Source: Lumbricus rubellus
Taxonomy: Eukaryota; Annelida; Clitellata; Crassiclitellata; Lumbricidae
Assembly (NCBI GenBank): GCA_945859605.1
Contig: OX243821.1
Span: 21,134,373 to 21,198,372 of the forward strand
Reading direction: 5' to 3'
Length of the DNA stretch: 64,000 nt
Both the position numbers and the translations under genes were made by a program. Below the pieces are notes generated by a model. It was not told the DNA's origin, did no database searches, and saw nothing but the letters and a program-made list of their open reading frames with translations. Position 1 is the first letter of the stretch; every line of letters begins with the position of its first letter. This document shows, piece by piece, positions 11,537 to 24,845 of this stretch.

Positions 11537-11889
11537 GCTCAGAAATTTTGTGGCCGCGCAAATTCGGCCTTGAATAAGATGGAAATTGCTGCACTCCTGA
11601 CTGATTTCAATGCTAAATGTAATTCGAACGATGGACCGCTTTCGATCGATTTTGGAGATTTGGCTTGACTTTCAAAGCGCCGCCACAAAATCGTGATTAC
11701 TGGGACTGGATACCCAAGAGTCCACTGTTCTTGAGGAGCAGCTCAGAAATTTTGTGGCCGCGCAAAGTCGGCCTTGAATAAGATGGAAAATGCTGCAATC
11801 CTGACTGATTTCAATGCTATGTAATTCGAACGATGGACGGCTTTCGAGTGCTTTTTGGAGGATTGACGTGACTTTCAAAGCGCCGCCTC

Positions 11890-13344
11890 AAAATCGTGAT
11901 TACTGGGACTGGATACCCAAGAGCCCACTGTTCTTGAGGAGCAGTTCAGAAATTTTGTGGCCGCGCAAATTCGGCCTTGAGTAAGATGGAAATTGCTGCA
12001 ATCCTGACTGATTTCATTGCTATGTAATTCGAACGATGGACCGCTTTCGAGCGATTTTGGAGATTTGGCGTGACTTTCAAAGCGCCGCCACAAAATCGTG
12101 ATTACTGGGACTGGATACCCAAGAGCCCACTGTTCTTGAGGAGCAGCTCAGAAATTTTGTGGCCGCGCAAAGTCTGCCTTGAATAAGATGGAAAATGCTG
12201 CAATCCCGACTGATTTCAATGCTATGTAATTCGAACGATGGACCGCTTTCGAACGATTTTGGAGAGTTGGCGTTACTTTCAAAGCGCCGCCCCAAAATCG
12301 TGATTACCGGGACTGGATACCCTAGAGCCCACTGTTCTTGAGGAGCAGCTCAGAAATTTTGTGGCCGCGCAAAGTCGGCCTTGAATAAGATGGAAAATGC
12401 TGCAATCCTGACCGATTTCAATGCTATGTAATTCGAACAATTGGACGGCTTTCGAGTGATTTTGGGGGCTTGACGTGACTTTCAAAGCGCCGCCACAAAA
12501 TCGTGATTACTGGGACTTGATACCCAAGAGCCCACTGTTCTTGAGGAGCATTTCAGAAATTTTGTGGCCGCGCAAAGTCGGCCTTGAATAAGATGGAAAA
12601 TGCTGCAATCCTGACTGATTTCAATGCTATGTAAATCGAACGATGGACGGCTTTCGAGTGAATTTGGAAGCTTGGCGAGACTTTCAAAGCGCCGCCACAA
12701 AATCGTGATTACTGGGACTGGATACCCAAGAGCCCACTGTTCTTGAGGAGCAGCTCAGAAATTTTGTGGCCGCGCAAAGTCTGCCTTGAAAAAGATGGAA
12801 AATGCGGCAATCTTGACTGATTTCAATGCTAAATGTAATTCTAACAATTGGACGGCTTTCGAGTGATTTTGGGGGCTTGACGTGAATTTCAAAGCGCCGC
12901 CACAAAATCGTGATTACTGGGACTGGATACCCAAGAGCCCACTGTTCTTGAGGAGCAGCTTAGAAACTTTGTGGCCGCGCAAAATCGGCCTTGAAAAAGA
13001 TGGAAAATGCTGCAATCCTGACTGATTTCAATGCTGTGTAATTCGAACGATGGACGGCTTTCGAGTGTTTTTGGGGGCTTGACGTGACTTTCAAAGCGCC
13101 GCCACAAACTCGTGATTACTGGGACTGGATACCCAAGAGCCCACTGTTCTTGAGGAGCAGCTTAGAAATTTTGTGGCCGCGCAAAGTCGGCCTTGAAAAA
13201 GATGGAAAATGCTGCAATCCTGACCGATTTCAATGCTATGTAATTCGAACGATGGACGGCTTTCGAGTGATTTTGGGGGCTTGACGTGACTTTACAAGCG
13301 CCGCCATAAAATCGTGATTAATGGGACTGGATACCCAAGAGCCC
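11890..13344 (+). repeat. Mixed satellite block between two HOR domains
   Basis: The part 12,077-12,905 follows the order of about 1,351-2,179 at an offset of 10,726 bp. The rest (12,905-13,344) holds monomers with less common variants, such as GCTTAGAAAC and CGCAAAATCGG near 12,960. There is no gene. A plus-strand frame near 13,084 starts at GTG and is only repeat sequence read in one frame. Confidence 0.75.
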
Positions 13345-16331
13345 ACTGTTCTTGAGGAGCAGCTCAGAAATTTTGTGGCCTCGCAAATTCGGCCTTGAAT
13401 AAGATGGAAAATGCTGCAATCCTGACTGATTTCAATGCTAAATGTAATTCGAACGATGGACCGCTTTTGAGCGATTTTGGAGATTTGGCGTGACTTTCAA
13501 AGCGCCGCCACAAAATCGTGATTACTGGGACTGGATACCCAAGAGTCCACTGTTCTTGAGGAGCAGCTCAGAAATTTTGTGGCCGCGCAAAGTCTGCCTT
13601 GAATAAGATGGAAAATGCTGCAATCCTGACTGATTTCAATGCTATGTAATTCGAACGATGGACGGCTTTCGAGTGCTTTTTGGAGGATTAACGTGACTTT
13701 CAAAGCGCCGCCACAAAATCGTGATTACTGGGACTGGATACCCAAGAGCCCACTGTTCTTGAGGAGCGGCTCAGAAATTTTGTGGCCGCGCAAATTCGGC
13801 ATTGAATAAAATGGAAAATGCTGCAATCCTGACCGGTTTCAATGCTATGTATTTCGAACGATGGACGGCTTTCGAGTGATTTTTGGGGCCTGACGTGACT
13901 TTCAAAGCGCCGCCTCAAAATCGTGATTACTGGGACTGGATACCCAAAAGCCCACTGTTCTTGAGGAGCAGTTCAGAAATTTTGTGGCCGCGCAAAGTCG
14001 GCCTTGAATAAGATGGAAAATGCTGCATTCCTGACTGATTTCAATGCTATGTAATTCGAACGAAGGACCGCTTTCGAGCGATTTTGGAGAGTTGGCGTTA
14101 CTTTCAAAGCGCCGCCACAAAATCGTGATTACTGGGACTGGATACCCAAGAGCCCACTGTTCTTGAGGAGCAGTTCAGAAATTTTGTGGCCGCGCAAATT
14201 CGGCATTGAATAAGATGGAAAATGCTGCAATCCTGACCGATTTCAATGCTATGTAATTCGAACGATGGACGGCTTTCGAGGGATTTTGGGGGCTTGATGT
14301 GACTTTCAAAGCGCCGCCACAAAATCGTGATTACTGGGACTGGATACCCAAGAGCCCACTGTTCTTGAGGAGCAGCTCAGAAATTTTGTGGCCGCGCAAA
14401 GTCGGCCTTGAATAAGATGGAAATTGCTGCAATCCTGACTGATTTCATTGCTATGTAATTCGAACGATGGACCGCTTTCGAGCGATTTTGGAGATTTGGC
14501 GTGACTTTCAAAGCGCCGCCACAAAATCGTGATTACTGGGACTGGATACCCAAGAGCCCACTGTTCTTGAGGAGCAGCTCAGAAATTTTGTGGCCGCGCA
14601 AAGTCGGCCTTGAATAAGATGGAAAATGCTGCAATCCTGACCGATTTCAATGCTATGTAATTCAAACGATGGACGGCTTTCGAGTGATTTTTGGGGCTTG
14701 ATGTGACTTTCAAAGCGCCGCCACAAAATCGTGATTACTGGGACTGGATACCCAAGAGCCCACTGTTCTTGAGGAGCAGCTCAGAAATTTTGTGGCCGCG
14801 CAAATTCGGCCTTGAATAAGATGGAAATTGCTGCAATCCTGACTGATTTCAATGCTAAATGTAATTCGAACGATGGACCGCTTTCGAGCGATTTTGGAGA
14901 TTTGGCGTGACTTTCAAAGCGCCGCCACAAAATCGTGATTACTGGGACTGGATACCCAAGAGTCCACTGTTCTTGCGGAGCAGCTCAGAAATTTTGTGGC
15001 CGCGCAAAGTCGGCCTTGAATAAGAAGGAAAATGCTGCAATCCTGACCGATTTCAATGCTATGTAATTCGAACAATTGGACGGCTTTCGAGTGCTTTTTG
15101 GAGGATTAACGTGACTTTCAAAGCGCCGCCTCAAAATCGTGATTACTGGGACTGGATACCCAAGAGCCCACTGTTCTTGAGGAGCAGCTCAGAAATTTTG
15201 TGGCCGCGCAAATTCGGCATTGAATAAAATGGAAAATGCTGCAATCCTGACCGGTTTCAATGCTATGTAATTCGAACGATGGACGGCTTTCGAGTGATTT
15301 TTGGGGCCTGACGTGACTTTCAAAGCGCCGCCTCAAAATCGTGATTACTGGGACTGGATACCCAAGAGCCCACTGTTCTTGAGGAGCAGTTCAGAAATTT
15401 TGTGGCCGCGCAAAGTCGGCCTTGAATAAGATGGAAAATGCTGCATTCCCGACTGATTTCAATGCTATGTAATTCGAACGAAGGACCGCTTTCGAGCGAT
15501 TTTGGAGAGTTGGCGTTACTTTCAAAGCGCCGCCACAAAATCGTGATTACTGGGACTGGATACCCAAGAGCCCACTGTTCTTGAGGAGCAGTTCAGAAAT
15601 TTTGTGGCCGCGCAAAGTCTGCCTTGAATAAGATGGAAAATGCTGCAAGCCTGACTGATTTCAATGCTATGTAATTCGAACAATTGGACGGCTTTAGAGT
15701 GAATTTGGAGGTTTGACGTGAATATCAAAGCGCCGCCACAAAATCTTGATTACTGGGACTGGATACCTAAGAGCCCACTGTTCTTGAGGAGCAGCTCAGA
15801 AATTTTGTGGCCGCGCAAAGTCTGCCTTGAATAAGATGGAAAATGCTGCAATCCCGACTGATTTCAATGCTATGTAATTCGAACGATGGACCGCTTTCGA
15901 ACGATTTTGGAGAGTTGGCGTTACTTTCAAAGCGCCGCCCCAAAATCGTGATTACCGGGACTGGATACCCAAGAGCCCACTGTTCTTGAGGAGCAGCTCA
16001 GAAATTTTGTGGCCGCGCAAAGTCGGCCTTGAATAAGATGGAAAATGCTGCAATCCTGACCGATTTCAATGCTATGTAATTCGAACAATTGGACGGCTTT
16101 CGAGTGATTTTGGGGGCTTGACGTGACTTTCAAAGCGCCGCCACAAAATCGTGATTACTGGGACTTGATACCCAAGAGCCCACTGTTCTTGAGGAGCATT
16201 TCAGAAATTTTGTGGCCGCGCAAAGTCGGCCTTGAATAAGATGGAAAATGCTGCAATCCTGACTGATTTCAATGCTATGTAAATCGAACGATGGACGGCT
16301 TTCGAGTGAATTTGGAAGCTTGGCGAGACTT

Positions 16332-17954
16332 TCAAAGCGCCGCCACAAAATCGTGATTACTGGGACTGGATACCCAAGAGCCCACTGTTCTTGAGGAGCA
16401 GCTCAGAAATTTTGTGGCCGCGCAAAGTCTGCCTTGAAAAAGATGGAAAATGCGGCAATCTTGACTGATTTCAATGCTAAATGTAATTCCAACAATTGGA
16501 CGGCTTTCGAGTGATTTTGGGGGCTTGACGTGAATTTCAAAGCGCCGCCACAAAATCTTGATTACTGGGACTGGATACCCAAGAGCCCACTGATCTTGAG
16601 GAGCAGCTCAGAAATTTTGTGGCCGCGCAAAGTCTGCCTTGAATAAGATGGAAAATGCTGCAATCCTGACTGATTTCAATGCTATGTAATTCGAACGATG
16701 GACCGCTTTCGAGCGATTTTGGAGATTTGGCGTTACTTTCAAGGCGCCGCCACAAAATCGTGATTACTGGGACTGGATACCCAAGAGCCCACTGTTCTTG
16801 AGGAGCAGCTCAGACATTTTGTGGCCGCGCAAAGTCGGCCTTGAATAAGAAGGAAAATGCTGCAATCCTGACCGATTTCAATGCTATGTAATTCGAACAA
16901 TTGGACGGCTTTCGAGTGATTTGGGGGACTTGACGTGACTTTCAAAGCGCCGCCACAAAATCGTGATTACTGGGACTGGATACCCAAGAGCCCACTGTTC
17001 TTGAGGAGCAGCTCAGAAATTTTGTGGCCGCGCAAAGTCGGCCTTGAATAAGATGGAAAATGCTGCAATCCTGACCGATTTCAATGCTATGTAATTTGAA
17101 CGATGGACGCCTTTCGAGTGATTTTGGGGCTTGATGTGACTTTCAAAGCGCCGCCACAAAATCGTGATTACTGGGACTAGATACCCAAAAGCCCACTGTT
17201 CTTGAGGAGCAGCTCAGAAATTTTGTGGCCGCGCAAAGTCGGCTTTGAATAAGATGGAAAATGCTGCAATCCTGACCGGTTTCAATGCTATGTAATTCGA
17301 ACAATTGGACGGCTTTCGAGTGATTTTTGGGGCCTGACGTGACTTTCAAAGCGCCGCCATCGTGATTACTGGGACTGGATACCCAAGAGCCCACTGTTCT
17401 TGAGGAGCAGCTCAGAAATTTTGTGGCCGCGCAAAGTCTGCCTTGAAAAAGATGGAAAATGCGGCAATCTTGACTGATTTCAATGCTAAATGTAATTCCA
17501 ACAATTGGACGGCTTTCGAGTGATTTTGGGGGCTTGACGTGAATTTCAAAGCGCCGCCACAAAATCTTGATTACTGGGACTGGATACCCAAGAGCCCACT
17601 GATCTTGAGGAGCAGCTCAGAAATTTTGTGGCCGCGCAAAGTCTGCCTTGAATAAGATGGAAAATGCTGCAATCCTGACTGATTTCAATGCTATGTAATT
17701 CGAACGATGGACCGCTTTCGAGCGATTTTGGAGATTTGGCGTTACTTTCAAGGCGCCGCCACAAAATCGTGATTACTGGGACTGGATACCCAAGAGCCCA
17801 CTGTTCTTGAGGAGCAGCTCAGACATTTTGTGGCCGCGCAAAGTCGGCCTTGAATAAGAAGGAAAATGCTGCAATCCTGACCGATTTCAATGCTATGTAA
17901 TTCGAACAATTGGACGGCTTTCGAGTGATTTGGGGGACTTGACGTGACTTTCAA
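16332..17954 (+). repeat. 5-monomer tandem duplication (1,009-bp offset)
   Basis: Monomers at 16,332, 16,537 and 16,739 recur at about 17,341, 17,546 and 17,748, with the same order and variants, five monomers on. The offset is 1,009 bp, shortened by a 5-bp deletion near 17,359. Confidence 0.82.
17355..17362 (+). other. 5-bp deletion at a duplication joint
   Basis: The sequence reads GCCGCCATCGTG where other monomers read GCCGCCACAAAATCGTG, so five bases are missing at 17,359/17,360. The site sits at the start of the second copy of the 1,009-bp 5-monomer duplication and may be the scar of that event. Confidence 0.75.
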
Positions 17955-18203
17955 AGCGCCGCCACAAAATCGTGATTACTGGGACTGGATACCCAAGAGC
18001 CCACTGTTCTTGAGGAGCAGCTCAGAAATTTTGTGGCCGCGCAAAGTCGGCCTTGAATAAGATGGAAAATGCTGCAATCCTGACCGATTTCAATGCTATG
18101 TAATTTGAACGATGGACGCCTTTCGAGTGATTTTGGGGCTTGATGTGACTTTCAAAGCGCCGCCACAAAATCGTGATTACTGGGACTGGATACCCAAGAG
18201 CCC

Positions 18204-21200
18204 ACTGTTCTTGAGGAGCAGCTCAGAAATTTTGTGGCCTCGCAAATTCGGCCTTGAATAAGATGGAAATTGCTGCAATCCTGACTGATTTCAATGCTAA
18301 ATGTAATTAGAACGATGGACCGCTTTTGAGCGATTTTGGAGATTTGGCGTGACTTTCAAAGCGCCGCCACAAAATCGTGATTACTGGGACTGGATACCCA
18401 AGAGTCCACTGTTCTTGAGGAGCAGCTCAGAAATTTTGTGGCCGCGCAAAGTCTGCCTTGAATAAGATGGAAAATGCTGCAATCCTGACTGATTTCAATG
18501 CTATGTAATTCGAACGATGGACGGCTTTCGAGTGCTTTTTGGAGGATTAACGTGACTTTCAAAGCGCCGCCACAAAATCGTGATTACTGGGACTGGATAC
18601 CCAAGAGCCCACTGTTCTTGAGGAGCGGCTCAGAAATTTTGTGGCCGCGCAAATTCGGCATTGAATAAAATGGAAAATGCTGCAATCCTGACCGGTTTCA
18701 ATGCTATGTATTTCGAACGATGGACGGCTTTCGAGTGATTTTTGGGGCCTGACGTGACTTTCAAAGCGCCGCCTCAAAATCGTGATTACTGGGACTGGAT
18801 ACCCAAGAGCCCACTGTTCTTGAGGAGCAGTTCAGAAATTTTGTGGCCGCGCAAAGTCGGCCTTGAATAAGATGGAAAATGCTGCATTCCTGACTGATTT
18901 CAATGCTATGTAATTCGAACGAAGGACCGCTTTCGAGCGATTTTGGAGAGTTGGCGTTACTTTCAAAGCGCCGCCACAAAATCGTGATTACTGGGACTGG
19001 ATACCCAAGAGCCCACTGTTCTTGAGGAGCAGTTCAGAAATTTTGTGGCCGCGCAAATTCGGCATTGAATAAGATGGAAAATGCTGCAATCCTGACCGAT
19101 TTCAATGCTATGTAATTCGAACGATGGACGGCTTTCGAGGGATTTTGGGGGCTTGATGTGACTTTCAAAGCGCCGCCACAAAATCGTGATTACTGGGACT
19201 GGATACCCAAGAGACCACTGTTCTTGAGGAGCAGCTCAGAAATTTTGTGGCCGCGCAAAGTCGGCCTTGAATAAGATGGAAATTGCTGCAATCCTGACTG
19301 ATTTCATTGCTATGTAATTCGAACGATGGACCGCTTTCGAGCGATTTTGGAGATTTGGCGTGACTTTCAAAGCGCCGCCACAAAATCGTGATTACTGGGA
19401 CTGGATACCCAAGAGCCCACTGTTCTTGAGGAGCAGCTCAGAAATTTTGTGGCCGCGCAAAGTCGGCCTTGAATAAGATGGAAAATGCTGCAATCCGACG
19501 GATTTCAATGCTATGTAATTCGAACAATTGGACGGCTTTCGAGTGATTTGGGGGACTTGACGTGACTTTCAAAGCGCCGCCACAAAATCGTGATTACTGG
19601 GACGGGATACCCAAGAGCCCACTGTTCTTGAGGAGCAGCTCAGAAATTTTGTGGCCGCGCAAAGTCGGCCTTGAATAAGATGGAAAATGCTGCAATCCTG
19701 ACCGATTTCAATGCTATGTAATTCAAACGATGGACGGCTTTCGAGTGATTTTTGGGGCTTGATGTGACTTTCAAAGCGCCGCCACAAAATCGTGATTACT
19801 GGGACGGGATACCCAAGAGCCCACTGTTCTTGAGGAGCAGCTCAGAAATTTTGTGGCCGCGCAAATTCGGCCTTGAATAAGATGGAAATTGCTGCAATCC
19901 TGACTGATTTCAATGCTAAATGTAATTCGAACGATGGACCGCTTTCGAGCGATTTTGGAGATTTGGCGTGACTTTCAAAGCGCCGCCACAAAATCGTGAT
20001 TACTGGGACTGGATACCCAAGAGTCCACTGTTCTTGCGGAGCAGCTCAGAAATTTTGTGGCCGCGCAAAGTCGGCCTTGAATAAGAAGGAAAATGCTGCA
20101 ATCCTGACCGATTTCAATGCTATGTAATTCGAACAATTGGACGGCTTTCGAGTGCTTTTTGGAGGATTAACGTGACTTTCAAAGCGCCGCCTCAAAATCG
20201 TGATTACTGGGACTGGATACCCAAGAGCCCACTGTTCTTGAGGAGCGGCTCAGAAATTTTGTGGCCGCGCAAATTCGGCATTGAATAAAATGGAAAATGC
20301 TGCAATCCTGACCGGTTTCAATGCTATGTAATTCGAACGATGGACGGCTTTCGAGTGATTTTTGGGGCCTGACGTGACTTTCAAAGCGCCGCCTCAAACT
20401 CGTGATTACTGGGACTGGATACCCAAGAGCCCACTGTTCTTGAGGAGCAGTTCAGAAATTTTGTGGCCGCGCAAAGTCGGCCTTGAATAAGATGGAAAAT
20501 GCTGCATTCCCGACTGATTTCAATGCTATGTAATTCGAACGAAGGACCGCTTTCGAGCGATTTTGGAGAGTTGGCGTTACTTTCAAAGCGCCGCCACAAA
20601 ATCGTGATTACTGGGACTGGATACCCAAGAGCCCACTGTTCTTGAGGAGCAGTTCAGAAATTTTGTGGCCGCGCAAAGTCTGCCTTGAATAAGATGGAAA
20701 ATGCTGCAAGCCTGACTGATTTCAATGCTATGTAATTCGAACAATTGGACGGCTTTAGAGTGATTTTGGAGGTTTGACGTGAATATCAAAGCGCCGCCAC
20801 AAAATCTTGATTACTGGGACTGGATACCTAAGAGCCCACTGTTCTTGAGGAGCAGCTCAGAAATTTTGTGGCCGCGCAAAGTCTGCCTTGAATAAGATGG
20901 AAAATGCTGCAATCCCGACTGATTTCAATGCTATGTAATTCGAACGATGGACCGCTTTCGAACGATTTTGGAGAGTTGGCGTTACTTTCAAAGCGCCGCC
21001 ACAAAATCGTGATTACCGGGACTGGATACCCAAGAGCCCACTGTTCTTGAGGAGCAGCTCAGAAATTTTGTGGCCGCGCAAAGTCGGCCTTGAATAAGAT
21101 GGAAAATGCTGCAATCCTGACCGATTTCAATGCTATGTAATTCGAACAATTGGACGGCTTTCGAGTGATTTTGGGGGCTTGACGTGACTTTCAAAGCGCC

Positions 21201-22100
21201 GCCACAAAATCGTGATTACTGGGACTTGATACCCAAGAGCCCACTGTTCTTGAGGAGCATTTCAGAAATTTTGTGGCCGCGCAAAGTCGGCCTTGAATAA
21301 GATGGAAAATGCTGCAATCCTGACTGATTTCAATGCTATGTAAATCGAACGATGGACGGCTTTCGAGTGAATTTGGAAGCTTGGCGAGACTTTCAAAGCG
21401 CCGCCACAAAATCGTGATTACTGGGACTGGATACCCAAGAGCCCACTGTTCTTGAGGAGCAGCTCAGAAATTTTGTGGCCGCGCAAAGTCTACCTTGAAA
21501 AAGATGGAAAATGCGGCAATCTTGACTGATTTCAATGCTAAATGTAATTCCAACAATTGGACGGCTTTCGAGTGATTTTGGGGGCTTGACGTGAATTTCA
21601 AAGCGCCGCCACAAAATCTTGATTACTGGGACTGGATACCCAAGAGCCCACTGATCTTGAGGAGCAGCTCAGAAATTTTGTGGCCGCGCAAAGTCTGCCT
21701 TGAATAAGATGGAAAATGCTGCAATCCTGACTGATTTCAATGCTTTGTAATTCGAACGATGGACCGCTTTCGAGCGATTTTGGAGATTTGGCGTTACTTT
21801 CAAGGCGCCGCCACAAAATCGTGATTACTGGGACTGGATACCCAAGAGCCCACTGTTCTTGAGGAGCAGCTCAGACATTTTGTGGCCGCGCAAAGTCGGC
21901 CTTGAATAAGAAGGAAAATGCTGCAATCCTGACCGATTTCAATGCTATGTAATTCGAACAATTGGACGGCTTTCGAGTGATTTGGGGGACTTGACGTGAC
22001 TTTCAAAGCGCCGCCACAAAATCGTGATTACTGGGACTGGATACCCAAGAGCCCACTGTTCTTGAGGAGCAGCTCAGAAATTTTGTGGCCGCGCAAAGTC
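18204..22100 (+). repeat. HOR copy 2 with one extra monomer (offset 4,859 then 5,061 bp)
   Basis: After 19,383 the offset to copy 1 rises from 4,859 to 5,061 bp. The cause is one additional monomer, about 19,367-19,568, carrying AATCCGACGG. From 19,569 the order matches 14,508 onward up to about 22,100. From 19,436 it also matches the window start at offset 19,435. Confidence 0.85.
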
Positions 22101-22813
22101 TACCTTGAAAAAGATGGAAAATGCGGCAATCTTGACTGATTTCAATGCTAAATGTAATTCCAACAATTGACGGCTTTCGAGTGATTTTTGGGGGCTTGAC
22201 GTGAATTTCAAAGCGCCGCCACAAAATCTTGATTACTGGGACTGGATACCCAAGAGCCCACTGTTCTTGAGGAGCAGCTCAGAAATTTTGTGGCCGCGCA
22301 AAGTCGGCCTTGAATAAGATGGAAAATGCTGCAATCCTGACCGATTTCAATGCTATGTAATTTGAACGATGGACGCCTTTCGAGTGATTTTGGGGCTTGA
22401 TGTGACTTTCAAAGCGCCGCCACAAAATCGTGATTACTGGGACTAGATACCCAAAAGCCCACTGTTCTTGAGGAGCGGCTCAGAAATTTTGTGGCCGCGC
22501 AAATTCGGCATTGAATAAAATGGAAAATGCTGCAATCCTGACCGGTTTCAATGCTATGTAATTCGAACAATTGGACGGCTTTCGAGTGATTTTTGGGGCC
22601 TGACGTGACTTTCAAAGCGCCGCCACAAAATCGTGATTACTGGGACTGGATACCCAAGAGCCCACTGTTCTTGAGGAGCATTTCAGAAATTTTGTGGCCG
22701 CGCAAAGTCGGCCTTGAATAAGATGGAAAATGCTGCAATCCTGACTGATTTCAATGCTATGTAAATCGAACGATGGACGGCTTTCGAGCGAATTTGGAAG
22801 CTTGGCGAGACTT
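22101..22813 (+). repeat. Transitional satellite block
   Basis: Monomers of several classes are joined here in an order not repeated as a block elsewhere in the window. The first carries GTCTACCTTGAAAAAG and lacks one base at AACAATTGACGG near 22,165. No other element is present. Confidence 0.7.
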
Positions 22814-24845
22814 TCAAAGCGCCGCCACAAAATCGTGATTACTGAGACTGGATACCCAAGAGCCCACTGTTCTTGAGGAGCAGCTCAGAAATTTTGTGGC
22901 CGCGCAAAGTCTGCCTTGAAAAAGATGGAAAATGCGGCAATCTTGACTGATTTCAATGCTAAATGTAATTCCAACAATTGGACGGCTTTCGAGTGATTTT
23001 GGGGGCTTGACGTGAATTTCAAAGCACCGCCACAAAATCTTGATTACTGGGACTGGATACCCAAGAGCCCACTGATCTTGAGGAGCAGCTCAGAAATTTT
23101 GTGGCCGCGCAAAGTCTGCCTTGAATAAGATGGAAAATGCTGCAATCCTGACTGATTTCAATGCTATGTAATTCGAACGATGGACCGCTTTCGAGCGATT
23201 TTGGAGATTTGGCGTTACTTTCAAGGCGCCGCCACAAAATTTTGATTACTGGGACTGGATACCCAAGAGCCCACTGTTCTTGAGGAGCAGCTCAGACATT
23301 TTGTGGCCGCGCAAAGTCGGCCTTGAATAAGAAGGAAAATGCTGCAATCCTGACCGATTTCAATGCTATGTAATTCGAACAATTGGACGGCTTTCGAGTG
23401 ATTTGGGGGACTTGACGTGACTTTCAAAGCGCCGCCACAAAATCGTGATTACTGGGACTGGATACCCAAGAGCCCACTGTTCTTGAGGAGCAGCTCAGAA
23501 ATTTTGTGGCCGCGCAAAGTCTGCCTTGAATAAGATGGAAAATGCTGCAATCCTGACTGATTTCAATGCTATGTAATTCGAACGATGGACGGCTTTCGAG
23601 TGCTTTTTGGAGGATTAACGTGACTTTCAAAGCGCCGCCACAAAATCGTGATTACTGGGACTGGATACCCAAGAGCCCACTGTTCTTGAGGAGCGGCTCA
23701 GAAATTTTGTGGCCGCGCAAATTCGGCATTGAATAAAATGGAAAATGCTGCAATCCTGACCGGTTTCAATGCTATGTAATTCGAACAATTGGACGGCTTT
23801 CGAGTGATTTTTGGGGCCTGACGTGACTTTCAAAGCGCCGCCACAAAATCGTGATTACTGGGACTGGATACCCAAAAGCCCACGGTTCTTGAGGAGCAGC
23901 TCAGAAATTTTGTGGCCGCGCAAAGTCGGCCTTGAAAAAGATGGAAAATGCGGCAATCTTGACTGATTTCAATGCTAAATGTAATTCCAACAATTGGACG
24001 GCTTTCGAGTGATTTTGGGGGCTTGACGTGAATTTCAAAGCGCCGCCACAAAATCTTGATTACTGGGACTGGATACCCAAGAGCCCACTGATCTTGAGGA
24101 GCAGCTCAGAAATTTTGTGGCCGCGCAAAGTCTGCCTTGAATAAGATGGAAAATGCTGCAATCCTGACTGATTTCAATGCTATGTAATTCGAACGATGGA
24201 CCGCTTTCGAGCGATTTTGGAGATTTGGCGTTACTTTCAAGGCGCCGCCACAAAATCGTGATTACTGGGACTGGATACCCAAGAGCCCACTGTTCTTGAG
24301 GAGCAGCTCAGACATTTTGTGGCCGCGCAAAGTCGGCCTTGAATAAGAAGGAAAATGCTGCAATCCTGACCGATTTCAATGCTATGTAATTCGAACAATT
24401 GGACGGCTTTCGAGTGATTTGGGGGACTTGACGTGACTTTCAAAGCGCCGCCACAAAATCGTGATTACTGGGACTGGATACCCAAGAGCCCACTGTTCTT
24501 GAGGAGCAGCTCAGAAATTTTGTGGCCGCGCAAAGTCTGCCTTGAATAAGATGGAAAATGCTGCAATCCTGACTGATTTCAATGCTATGTAATTCGAACG
24601 ATGGACGGCTTTCGAGTGCTTTTTGGAGGATTAACGTGACTTTCAAAGCGCCGCCACAAAATCGTGATTACTGGGACTGGATACCCAAGAGCCCACTGTT
24701 CTTGAGGAGCGGCTCAGAAATTTTGTGGCCGCGCAAATTCGGCATTGAATAAAATGGAAAATGCTGCAATCCTGACCGGTTTCAATGCTATGTATTTCGA
24801 ACGATGGACGGCTTTCGAGTGATTTTTGGGGCCTGACGTGACTTT
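22814..24845 (+). repeat. Two tandem 5-monomer HOR units (1,016 bp each)
   Basis: Units 22,814-23,829 and 23,830-24,845 have the same five monomer classes in the same order. Starts 22,814, 23,019, 23,221, 23,424 and 23,627 pair with 23,830, 24,035, 24,237, 24,440 and 24,643. Differences are few. Examples are CAAAATTTTGATTAC near 23,235 in unit 1 only, and CCCAAAAGCCCACGG near 23,873 in unit 2 only. Confidence 0.88.

Larger units (their letters stand above)
7867..11889 (+). repeat. HOR segment B copy 2 (5,704-bp offset)
   Basis: Monomer for monomer this repeats about 2,163-6,185 at an offset of 5,704 bp (about 28 monomers). It includes the two composite units, the 9-bp insertion (at 10,947-10,955), the shortened monomer with GCTGTAATTC, and TTCAATCCGCCG near 10,370. 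Differences from copy 1 are scattered single bases. One example is CGCGGAAAG near 9,045 against CGCGCAAAG in copy 1; the partial copy near 6,745 also has CGCGGAAAG. Confidence 0.9.
13345..18203 (+). repeat. 24-monomer HOR, copy 1 (4,859 bp)
   Basis: The order from the GGCCTCGC monomer near 13,377 onward recurs from about 18,236 at an offset of 4,859 bp. Anchor monomers at 13,497, 13,700, 13,902, 14,104 and 14,306 correspond to 18,356, 18,559, 18,761, 18,963 and 19,165. The 5' boundary is placed near 13,345 because the previous monomer (GCCATAAAATCG, ATTAATGGG) has no counterpart upstream of copy 2. Confidence 0.85.

Noticed and set aside
13084..13284. Plus-strand open frame of 66 codons, and another of 84 codons at 25,553-25,807
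   Set aside because: They start at GTG and TTG, consist only of satellite sequence, and are open because local variants removed usual stops. No coding evidence.
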